Below are positions 54,372-61,943 of a DNA stretch of 64,000 nucleotides, piece by piece. The DNA lies in contig JBBJJH010000010.1 of assembly GCA_037623315.1 (NCBI GenBank), forward strand, positions 1 through 64,000, read 5' to 3'. A program made the position numbers and the translations under genes. The notes under the pieces were generated by a model, which saw only the letters and a list, made by a program, of their open reading frames with translations, had not been told where the DNA came from and made no database searches. This stretch comes from Halanaerobiaceae bacterium ANBcell28. Lineage in GTDB: Bacteria; Bacillota; Halanaerobiia; Halanaerobiales; DTU029. Positions within the stretch are counted from its first letter, which is position 1; the number at the start of each line of letters is the position of its first letter.

Positions 54372-54815
54372 TTACACTTTATCTATAAATAAAACACCCT
54401 CTAAATGATCTAATTCATGTTGAATTGCACGTGCTAATAAACCATGTGCATCAAACTCAATTTCTTTAGCATTTCTATCTAAAGCCTTGACTCTTATTTT
54501 ACTTGGCCTAATTACTTCAGCAGTCTGTTCCGGTACGCTTAAACAACCTTCCTCAAATATATCTTTTTCTTCAGAAGAGGACACAATTTCCGGATTTATT
54601 AACTCAATCAAACCATTCTCATCGTCAACATCAACAACAACTATTCTTTGTAAAACTCCAACTTGTGGAGCGGCCAGGCCAATTCCAGGGGCATCATACA
54701 TTGTATCAGCCATGTTTTTAAGTAATTCCCTTGTCTTTTCATTTATTTCATTTACTTTTTTAGCATTTGAGCGCAAAACTGGATCACCAAGTTTTCTAAT
54801 TTTTAAAATTGCCAT
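54372..54815 (-). CDS. def: Peptide deformylase
   Basis: A 147-residue metallopeptidase that removes N-formyl groups from new proteins. Its three motifs are GIGLAAPQVG, EGCLSVPE (Cys ligand) and QHELDHLEGVLF (His ligands and Glu). Length typical of the short form. GGAGG precedes the ATG. Confidence 0.95.
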   Translation of the reverse strand: MAILKIRKLGDPVLRSNAKKVNEINEKTRELLKNMADTMYDAPGIGLAAPQVGVLQRIVVVDVDDENGLIELINPEIVSSSEEKDIFEEGCLSVPEQTAEVIRPSKIRVKALDRNAKEIEFDAHGLLARAIQHELDHLEGVLFIDKV

Positions 54816-54842
54816 TTATTACACCTCCATAACCTATAATAA

Positions 54843-57080
54843 TTATAACATCTTTTGAGGATCTACATCAATACTATAGATTAGATCTTTCTCCTTTTTA
54901 GAGAAAAATTTATTCTTTATTTCTGATAAAACATAATTTCTTTTCTTATAACCTGAAAACTTAAGTATTATTTGCCAACGATATCTGTTTTGAATTTTAC
55001 TAATTGCAGCGGGTCCTGGACCAAGGATATCATGAATAAGCCCCTTATAATTATTTAAAAAATCATTTAATCTTTCTGAAGCAGAAATAACCTTATTTTC
55101 ATACTTTGACTGTATTATTATATTTACCATTTGTGAAAAAGGTGGATAATTAAATTCTTTTCTATAAGTAATTTCTTTTTGGTAAAAATCCTTATAGTCA
55201 TGAATTTCAGCAGCTTTTATACTATAATGTTCAGGGGTATAAGTCTGAATTATTACCTTACCTTTTTTATCTCCACGGCCTGTTCTACCGGCAACTTGTG
55301 TTAAAAGTTGAAAACTTCGTTCTGCAGATCTAAAATCAGGTATATTTAAAATAGTATCAGCTGAAATAACACCAACCAAAGAAATATTTGGATAATCATG
55401 TCCTTTGGCTACCATCTGAGTTCCAATTAAAATATCAGTTTCTCCGCTTTCTAATCTATTTAGAATATGACGATGAGAACCCTTGCGAGAGGTAGTATCA
55501 ACGTCCATTCTATCTATTTTCGCTTGAGGATATAGTCGTTTTAATTCCTCCTCTAGGCGTTCAGTACCTAATCCGAATTGACGTAAATACTTACTTTCAC
55601 ATCCAGGACATAATTTTGGCACATTGATAGTGTACTCACAATAATGGCATTTTAGATGATTATTATTTGCATGATAAGTTAGAGAAATATCACAGTTTTG
55701 ACAACGAATAACTTCTCCGCATTCCCGACAAAGTATAAAGTTAGCATATCCTCTTCTATTTAGAAAAATTAGGACTTGTTCACCTTTTTTTAAAGTAGCA
55801 CTTATTCCCTTTTGTAAGTCAGCACTAAATATACTTAAATTACCTTGTTTTAATTCATCTCTCATGTCTATAATTTTTACTGGTGGTAAACTATCATTAT
55901 TAACCCTTTTATCCAAACTTAAATATTTAAAAATATCTTTTTCTGCAAAATAATAACTTTCCAATGATGGAGTAGCTGATCCTAAAATGACAGTGGCATT
56001 TAAAATTTTACTCCTTTTCAAAGCTATTTCGCGAGCATGATAATATGGATAATCGCCCTGTTTATAGGATGTTTCATGCTCCTCATCTAAAATAATAAGT
56101 GACAAGTTTTTTACTGGGGCAAATATTGCTGAACGTGCACCTATAGCTATCTTTGCTTCACCTCTTTTTAAACGCAACCACTCATCATAACGTTCACCTA
56201 ATGATAGATTACTATGTAAGACTGCAATTAAGTCCTCAAATCTGCTATAAAACCTCTTAACCATCATTGGTGTTAATGATATCTCTGGTACAAGAACAAT
56301 TGCGCCTCCACCTTTATTTAATGCATATTCAATTACCTGCAAATATACTTCGGTTTTTCCGCTACCAGTTACTCCGTGCAATAAAAATGCCCCTTGTTTA
56401 TTTTGCTGAATTTCTTGATTTATACGATTTATCACTTTTGATTGTGCTGCAGTTGCCTTAAATGATTTTTTAAATTCCGTATCAACTTGCATAAATGGTC
56501 GTCTTTCGTGCTTTTCTTCAATAATTTTAATAATCCCTTTTTCAGCAAGGCGTTTCAACGTTCCATATGATGTGGATGCTAATTTAGCAAGTTCACTTGT
56601 CTGAATTGCCATATTCTTATCTAACAATAATTCTAAAATTTTCGCCTGTTTATATGCTTTATCTCCATGTTTTTGAATAAATTCTTTTATCTGCTCAGGA
56701 GCTTTATTCAGTATTGCATATTTTATTTTTTTTTCTTTAACTTTATCATTTAGTACGCCTGTTGGAATCGCTGCTCTTATAATTTTTATAAGATTTGATT
56801 TATAATATGAAGACATCCACTGAAAAAGTTCTAATAATTTATCATCAAAAAAAGAAATATTTGAAATGACTTTGATTATGTTTTTTATCCTTTTATCTTC
56901 TATCCCTGGGTTATCAGTAAAACCTATTATGAAACCAATAATTTTTCTGTTAGCAAAAGGCAACAATACCGCTTGACCAATACTTAATCTATCTTCTAAT
57001 TCAGTGGGTACTTTATAATGAAATATTTTATCAACCTCATTAACGGGTATATCAACTATAACTTCAACATATTTACTCAT
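54843..57080 (-). CDS. priA: Primosomal protein N' (replication restart helicase PriA)
   Basis: A 745-residue helicase. An N-terminal DNA-binding domain, Walker A LLHGVTGSGKTEVYLQ, LDEEHETSYKQGDYPYYHAR, eight zinc cysteines in CREC, CQNC, CHYC and CPGC, and GTQMVAKGHDYPN with TQVAGRTGRG are present. Loads the replisome at collapsed forks. Overlaps the flippase-like gene by eight bases. In Bacillus coaBC precedes it; here it does not. Confidence 0.95.
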   Translation of the reverse strand: MSKYVEVIVDIPVNEVDKIFHYKVPTELEDRLSIGQAVLLPFANRKIIGFIIGFTDNPGIEDKRIKNIIKVISNISFFDDKLLELFQWMSSYYKSNLIKIIRAAIPTGVLNDKVKEKKIKYAILNKAPEQIKEFIQKHGDKAYKQAKILELLLDKNMAIQTSELAKLASTSYGTLKRLAEKGIIKIIEEKHERRPFMQVDTEFKKSFKATAAQSKVINRINQEIQQNKQGAFLLHGVTGSGKTEVYLQVIEYALNKGGGAIVLVPEISLTPMMVKRFYSRFEDLIAVLHSNLSLGERYDEWLRLKRGEAKIAIGARSAIFAPVKNLSLIILDEEHETSYKQGDYPYYHAREIALKRSKILNATVILGSATPSLESYYFAEKDIFKYLSLDKRVNNDSLPPVKIIDMRDELKQGNLSIFSADLQKGISATLKKGEQVLIFLNRRGYANFILCRECGEVIRCQNCDISLTYHANNNHLKCHYCEYTINVPKLCPGCESKYLRQFGLGTERLEEELKRLYPQAKIDRMDVDTTSRKGSHRHILNRLESGETDILIGTQMVAKGHDYPNISLVGVISADTILNIPDFRSAERSFQLLTQVAGRTGRGDKKGKVIIQTYTPEHYSIKAAEIHDYKDFYQKEITYRKEFNYPPFSQMVNIIIQSKYENKVISASERLNDFLNNYKGLIHDILGPGPAAISKIQNRYRWQIILKFSGYKKRNYVLSEIKNKFFSKKEKDLIYSIDVDPQKML

Positions 57081-58128
57081 TTTTAACCCTATCCCATCCT
57101 AATTCTTTAAAAGTTACCAAACCACCAATTATTAAAATTAAATAAAATGTAAAAAAACGCCATAATAAAGTGACTATCCCTATGATTCCTCTCGGTATAA
57201 ACGTAATAAAAATAGAAGCAAATCCCAATTCCGCAACACCACTAGCCCCCGGAGTAGGCATATAAGGTATTACAAGATTAAAAATGGTTTGCATTACATA
57301 GGCTCTAAAATAATATGGATGATGACCAAGACCCCTAAGTATAACTGGGATAATCATAAACATAGAAGTCCAGAACACAAAAGTACTTAAGGCAGCCAAA
57401 AACACCTTATCTTTGTGCTTTACTAATAATTCCATCGACTGATGAAATTCTTCTAATTCTTTACGACCATTAACAATAAATCTCTTTAATTTATAACTTC
57501 TTTTAACAAGTTTCTTTAAAATTCTAATCTTAAATAATAGCCTAAGTAATTTATCCAGTATTGAAGGAAAAATACTGATTATAATAATAGAAACTGTAAT
57601 AAAAAAACCTATACCTATAGCAAAATAAAAAATATAAGAAGGCAATATCCCAGGAGATATTAGATCACTAAAAAATATAAAGAATATCAAGCTAGCAAAT
57701 GTAAAGAAAAATATCCTTAAAATAAACTGTGTTAAAACAATAGTAGTGCTCTGACCTAAATTCATACCTCTTCTAAGTAAAAAATAAATTTGAAAAGGAC
57801 CACCACCTGTTGCCATAGGTGTTACATTAGAAATAAAAGATCCTGCTAAATGTAATTTCATAGCTTCTTTTAAACTGATACTACTCCCAGTAGCAGCAAT
57901 CATAACTTTGAATTTTATACCAGCTGAAACTATGTTAATTATCACTAAAACGATAATTTGTATAAAAAATATAAAATCCACTCTTTTTATTGCTCTTAAA
58001 AATTCTTCTCTATCTAAAGTCATTAATATCAATATAGCGGAAAATAAAAGACTAAGACCTATAGTAATTCTTAAGCCTTTAAATACAGTCTTCGAATCAA
58101 GATAGTATCCTTTTTGCTTATCTTCCAT
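57073..58128 (-). CDS. UPF0104 / lysylphosphatidylglycerol-synthase-like membrane protein
   Basis: A 351-residue protein with about eight membrane helices. HLAGSFISNVTPMATGGGPF and YMPTPGASGVAELGF are the marks of the UPF0104 family, related to the flippase half of MprF; it lacks the synthase half. A role in lipid movement is inferred from the family. The ATG at 58128 follows GGGGTG; the longer reading to 58248 would run into metK and across a hairpin. Confidence 0.8.
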   Translation of the reverse strand: MEDKQKGYYLDSKTVFKGLRITIGLSLLFSAILILMTLDREEFLRAIKRVDFIFFIQIIVLVIINIVSAGIKFKVMIAATGSSISLKEAMKLHLAGSFISNVTPMATGGGPFQIYFLLRRGMNLGQSTTIVLTQFILRIFFFTFASLIFFIFFSDLISPGILPSYIFYFAIGIGFFITVSIIIISIFPSILDKLLRLLFKIRILKKLVKRSYKLKRFIVNGRKELEEFHQSMELLVKHKDKVFLAALSTFVFWTSMFMIIPVILRGLGHHPYYFRAYVMQTIFNLVIPYMPTPGASGVAELGFASIFITFIPRGIIGIVTLLWRFFTFYLILIIGGLVTFKELGWDRVKNE

Positions 58129-58159
58129 TTTTACACCCCGGTATATATTCTTACACAAA

Positions 58160-58184
58160 TACCGAAGGATTATATCCTCCGGTA
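58160..58184 (-). terminator. Hairpin after metK
   Basis: Eleven-base arms TACCGGAGGAT and ATCCTTCGGTA on the minus strand, with only TTT after it, so it is a weak terminator or an attenuating hairpin between metK and the flippase-like gene. Confidence 0.55.
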
Positions 58185-58193
58185 TAATAATTA

Positions 58194-59375
58194 TTATAAA
58201 TTCTTTGCGGCACTTCTTAATATTTCTACTTTGTCGGTTTTTTCCCATGGAAGTGATAAATCATTTCTACCAAAATGCCCATACTTAGCAACTTGATTAT
58301 AGATAGGTCTTAATAAATCCAATTCTTTAATTATCTGAGCTGGACGAAGGTCAAAGTTTTCTTTAACCAACCTTTCTATGTTTTCTTGACTTATTTTAGC
58401 GGTTTCAAATGTATCAACCATAATCGAAACAGGATGTGCAACTCCAATAGCATAAGCCAGTTGTACTTCACACTTATCTGCTAACTCAGCTGCTACAATA
58501 TTCTTAGCAACATAACGAGCTGCATATGAAGCAGAACGATCTACTTTTGTTGGGTCTTTCCCTGAAAAAGCTCCACCTCCATGACGTGCAAATCCTCCAT
58601 ATGTATCAACAATTATTTTTCTACCTGTTAATCCAGTATCCCCATTAGGACCACCAATAACAAAACGCCCTGTTGGATTAACTAGGATTTCTGTATCACT
58701 CAATAGTTCTTCAGGAACAATATGATCTATAACTGATTTCTTTATATCTTGTTCCAACTCCGACCTGCTAATATCTGGACTATGTTGAGTTGAAACTAAT
58801 ATCTTATCAATTCTTACAATCTTTCCATCCTGATATTCAACAGTCACCTGTGTTTTCCCATCTGGTCTTAAATATGGAAGAATATTTTTTTTACGAACCT
58901 CCGTTAACCTTTGTGCCAACTTGTGAGCTAGAGTAATAGGCAAAGGCATTAATTCAGGTGTTTCATTACAAGCATAACCAAACATTAACCCCTGATCACC
59001 TGCACCTAATTGATCTTCTTCCTTACCTTCCTTAACTTCCAGTGAGTTATCTACACCAAGAGCTATATCTGCTGACTGTTCATCGATAGCTGTCAGTACA
59101 GCACAAGTACTTCCATCAAACCCATATTTTGCTCTATTATAACCTATATTCTGAACCGTTTTTCTTGCAATATCTGTTATATCTACATAACAATCTGTTG
59201 ATATCTCTCCTGATACTAAAATCAAACCTGTAGTAACTAAAGTTTCACAAGCAACTCTAGCATTTGGATCATCTTTTATTATAGCATCAAGTACTGCATC
59301 GGATATTTGATCCGCAATTTTATCAGGATGACCTTCAGTAACAGATTCTGATGTAAACAAATATTTTTCTGCCAT
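58194..59375 (-). CDS. metK: S-adenosylmethionine synthetase
   Basis: A 393-residue enzyme making SAM from methionine and [35 protein letters not shown] and [17 protein letters not shown] are the signature sites. The ATG at 59375 follows AAGGTGG; the GTG four codons earlier overlaps that site. A good promoter 150 bases upstream leaves a long leader in which I do not see a known SAM riboswitch. Confidence 0.96.
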   Translation of the reverse strand: MAEKYLFTSESVTEGHPDKIADQISDAVLDAIIKDDPNARVACETLVTTGLILVSGEISTDCYVDITDIARKTVQNIGYNRAKYGFDGSTCAVLTAIDEQSADIALGVDNSLEVKEGKEEDQLGAGDQGLMFGYACNETPELMPLPITLAHKLAQRLTEVRKKNILPYLRPDGKTQVTVEYQDGKIVRIDKILVSTQHSPDISRSELEQDIKKSVIDHIVPEELLSDTEILVNPTGRFVIGGPNGDTGLTGRKIIVDTYGGFARHGGGAFSGKDPTKVDRSASYAARYVAKNIVAAELADKCEVQLAYAIGVAHPVSIMVDTFETAKISQENIERLVKENFDLRPAQIIKELDLLRPIYNQVAKYGHFGRNDLSLPWEKTDKVEILRSAAKNL

Positions 59376-59526
59376 TTCTTGTACCACCTTTTTTAATATA
59401 ATATATAATCCAATAGCTACATATGTATTGTCATAATTTAAACTTATTGTATTACATTGAGCCTGGATTTTTTCTTAGTTTCTCTAAAATACTCCTATTT
59501 ATAAGTAGATTAACCACAATAATATT

Positions 59527-59555
59527 AGTTTAGCATATTCAAAAACCTCTGTCAA
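59527..59555 (-). promoter_or_regulatory. Promoter of metK
   Basis: On the minus strand a perfect TTGACA (59550-59555), a 17-base spacer ending in TGC, and TAAACT (59527-59532), an extended -10. It begins three bases past the lgt stop. Confidence 0.7.
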
Positions 59556-59557
59556 TT

Positions 59558-60328
59558 CTACTCATTTTTTGTGCTTATATGTTTTTTATACAAAACTATA
59601 GCCCCTAACAATATAGCAGTTATACTTACTAACTGCGCAACTCTAAATGGTCCAAGCATAAGACTATCAGTTCGAATTCCTTCTATAAATAAACGACCTA
59701 TAGAATATCCAATAATATAAAGTAGGAAAATATCACCTTTTTGCACAAAATCTTTTTTCCGCAAGCTAATCAAAAGCAAAAAAACGAAAAAATTCCATAT
59801 TGATTCGTATAAGAACGCAGGATGATAATAATTACCACCTATAAACATCTGGCGCTGTATAAACTCTGGAAAGATACTAATAAATTCTTTACTAACAACT
59901 CCACCAAAGGCTTCTTGATTTATAAAATTACCCCACCTGCCAATTGCTTGTCCTAAAGCTAAATAAGGAGCAAGAAGGTCTGTTATTTTAAAAAATGATA
60001 CACGCCTTTTTTTACAAAAATAATACAAAACTATTATCCCAGTAATTATACCTCCGTGAATTGCTAAACCGCCTGATCTAAAAGCAAATATCATCGATAG
60101 ATTTTGGCGATAAAATGGCCAATTGAAAATTACAAAATAAAGTCTTGTACCAATAATAGCCAATGGTAACATAAGAATAAAAAGGTCTAAAATAAAATCC
60201 TCTTCAATTTCTTGTTTCTCTGCTTCTTTAATTACCAAAAAAAGCGATAATAAAAACGCTAAGCCAATGATAATACCATACCATCTAATGCTAAAAGAAG
60301 CAATTTCAAAAGCAACAGGATCAATCAT
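59558..60328 (-). CDS. lgt: Prolipoprotein diacylglyceryl transferase
   Basis: A 256-residue membrane enzyme for the first step of lipoprotein maturation. FRSGGLAIHGGIITGII (essential His-Gly-Gly), GQAIGRWGNFINQEAFGG (Lgt signature) and SIGRLFIEGIRTDSL are present, with about seven helices. ATG at 60328 follows AAAGGAG; the ATG six codons earlier overlaps it. Confidence 0.95.
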   Translation of the reverse strand: MIDPVAFEIASFSIRWYGIIIGLAFLLSLFLVIKEAEKQEIEEDFILDLFILMLPLAIIGTRLYFVIFNWPFYRQNLSMIFAFRSGGLAIHGGIITGIIVLYYFCKKRRVSFFKITDLLAPYLALGQAIGRWGNFINQEAFGGVVSKEFISIFPEFIQRQMFIGGNYYHPAFLYESIWNFFVFLLLISLRKKDFVQKGDIFLLYIIGYSIGRLFIEGIRTDSLMLGPFRVAQLVSITAILLGAIVLYKKHISTKNE

Positions 60329-60501
60329 TTTAAAATCTCCTTTCATAATTATATGTAAGTAATTCTTACTTCATTATAGATTACAAAGTCACATTAACAC
60401 TTTTTTCGAATTAAATTAATTTATTTACATATAATAAACAAGCACATATCTTTACGAAAAAATCAAGAAAACATATGATATCAAAAAAAGGAGGGTATTA
60501 A

Positions 60502-60696
60502 ATGGCAAATACAATTACCTGCGATGTAGAAAACTGTGTTTATAATAAAGAAAAATCCTGTGAAAGAGAAGAAATTCGAGTTTTATCTAATACTCCTGAA
60601 ACCACAGGAAACGAAACAATTAGTTGTATGAGTTTCAGAGCAAGTCAATCTAAAGAAGCAAATGCTAAACCAGAGTTAGCTGAAACCCATGTCTAA
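60502..60696 (+). CDS. DUF1540 domain protein
   Basis: A 64-residue Cys-rich protein. ITCDVENCVYNKEKSCE followed by SCMSFRASQ is the DUF1540 pattern, four cysteines that may bind a metal. Function unknown; common in anaerobic Firmicutes. GGAGGG precedes the ATG and it has its own terminator, so it is a separate plus-strand unit between two minus-strand blocks. Confidence 0.85.
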   Translation: MANTITCDVENCVYNKEKSCEREEIRVLSNTPETTGNETISCMSFRASQSKEANAKPELAETHV

Positions 60697-60711
60697 GCTT
60701 AAACAAAAGAC

Positions 60712-60749
60712 GAGCAGTATGTTTATAAACATACTGCTCTATTATTTTT
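60712..60749 (+). terminator. Intrinsic terminator of the DUF1540 gene
   Basis: Perfect palindrome with arms GAGCAGTATGTTTA and TAAACATACTGCTC, then a T-rich run (TATTATTTTT). Confidence 0.85.
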
Positions 60750-60755
60750 CCAAAG

Positions 60756-60950
60756 CTACTTGCGATAAGTCACCTTATCAGCTGAAATTTCTTCTAAACT
60801 CCTAGACACAGGTTTTCTGGTCTTATACTCCTCAAGTAATTCGTTCCCTCCAACATTTAATTGTCTAGCTCTCCTGGCTGCCAGTATAACCAAAGTATAA
60901 TGACTATCAACTTTTCCCTTTAATTTATCAATAGAAGGATATGTAATCAT
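60756..60950 (-). CDS. rpoZ: RNA polymerase omega subunit
   Basis: A 64-residue subunit. YPSIDKLKGKVDSHYTLVIL and AARRARQLN are the omega signature, and KPVSRSLEEISADKV the C-terminal part. 18 bases after gmk, an order kept in most Firmicutes. Confidence 0.93.
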   Translation of the reverse strand: MITYPSIDKLKGKVDSHYTLVILAARRARQLNVGGNELLEEYKTRKPVSRSLEEISADKVTYRK

Positions 60951-60968
60951 AAAAAATCACTCCCAATG

Positions 60969-61541
60969 TTATTTTCTTATTTTATGTTTTTCGGCTATTA
61001 TAATTGCTTTTAAAACTTTTACAGTCTCATCTAACTTATCATTAACAATTTGGTAATCATACTTATTTATTTCTGCTAATTCATCGCGTGCATTTTTCAA
61101 ACGAACTTCTTTGCTATTTTTATCTTCAGTTCCTCTTTTATCTAACCTAGATTCTAATTCTGACAAAGAAGGCGGCACAAGAAAAACAAAGATAGCTTCT
61201 GGATACATTTTGTTAACAACGCTAGCACCCTGTATGTCTATATCCAGTATAATATCTTTTCCTCTCTCTAAAGCCTTTTTTACATATTCTTTAGGAGTCC
61301 CATAATAATTATTATGTACTTCTGCCCATTCGATAAACTTTTTTTCTTCAACCATCTGAAAAAAATCTTCTACAGATATGAAGAAATAATCTTTACCTTC
61401 TACCTCACCAGGTCTACGACCACGTGTTGTTACAGAAGTTGAAAAATCTATGCCATCATAATTTTCCAAAAGCCTTTCTAGAACCGTACCTTTTCCTACT
61501 CCAGAAGGCCCAGAAAGAACAAAAAGATTACCTTTTCTCAC
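60969..61541 (-). CDS. gmk: Guanylate kinase
   Basis: A 190-residue GMP kinase. LFVLSGPSGVGKGTVLERLL is the P-loop, and TRGRRPGEVEGKDYFFIS the GMP-binding site. Full length. Between remA and rpoZ. Confidence 0.95.
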   Translation of the reverse strand: MRKGNLFVLSGPSGVGKGTVLERLLENYDGIDFSTSVTTRGRRPGEVEGKDYFFISVEDFFQMVEEKKFIEWAEVHNNYYGTPKEYVKKALERGKDIILDIDIQGASVVNKMYPEAIFVFLVPPSLSELESRLDKRGTEDKNSKEVRLKNARDELAEINKYDYQIVNDKLDETVKVLKAIIIAEKHKIRK

Positions 61542-61583
61542 AAATTAAACCTCCCCCATCTATATTATCCATTAGACAATCAA

Positions 61584-61832
61584 CTAATCTTCTTCATTTA
61601 GGCGATGGGAAACAGTTTCAGGCTGAATAGCCGATAATACAACATGATCACTATCAGTTATAATAACCGCCCTTGTCCTTCTTCCATATGTAGCATCTAT
61701 TAACATTCCTCTTTCTCTTGCTTCCTGAATTATTCGCTTTATAGGAGCAGATTCTGGACTTACTATAGCAATTACTCTATTTCCCGCAACAATATTTCCA
61801 AATCCAATATTAATTAAGTTTACATTATTCAT
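61584..61832 (-). CDS. remA: Extracellular matrix regulator RemA (DUF370)
   Basis: An 82-residue DNA-binding regulator. [20 protein letters not shown] and the Arg-rich [20 protein letters not shown] are typical. In B. subtilis RemA activates matrix and osmoprotection genes; in other Firmicutes its targets are unknown. First gene of remA-gmk-rpoZ. Confidence 0.94.
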   Translation of the reverse strand: MNNVNLINIGFGNIVAGNRVIAIVSPESAPIKRIIQEARERGMLIDATYGRRTRAVIITDSDHVVLSAIQPETVSHRLNEED

Positions 61833-61915
61833 TTATAATATACTCCTCCTGACTAGAACAAGATTAAACTTTTATTAATAATATCATAGTATAAAGAGTT
61901 TGACAAGAGCTGATT

Positions 61916-61943
61916 AAAAAAAGGATAGTAATGCATACTATCC
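61916..61943 (-). terminator. Intrinsic terminator of the P-type ATPase gene
   Basis: Arms GGATAGTA and TACTATCC; the stop codon lies within the stem. Seven T follow on the minus strand. Confidence 0.85.

Noticed and set aside
59376-59520. SAM riboswitch before metK
   Set aside because: None of the conserved SAM-I core sequence is visible in the leader.
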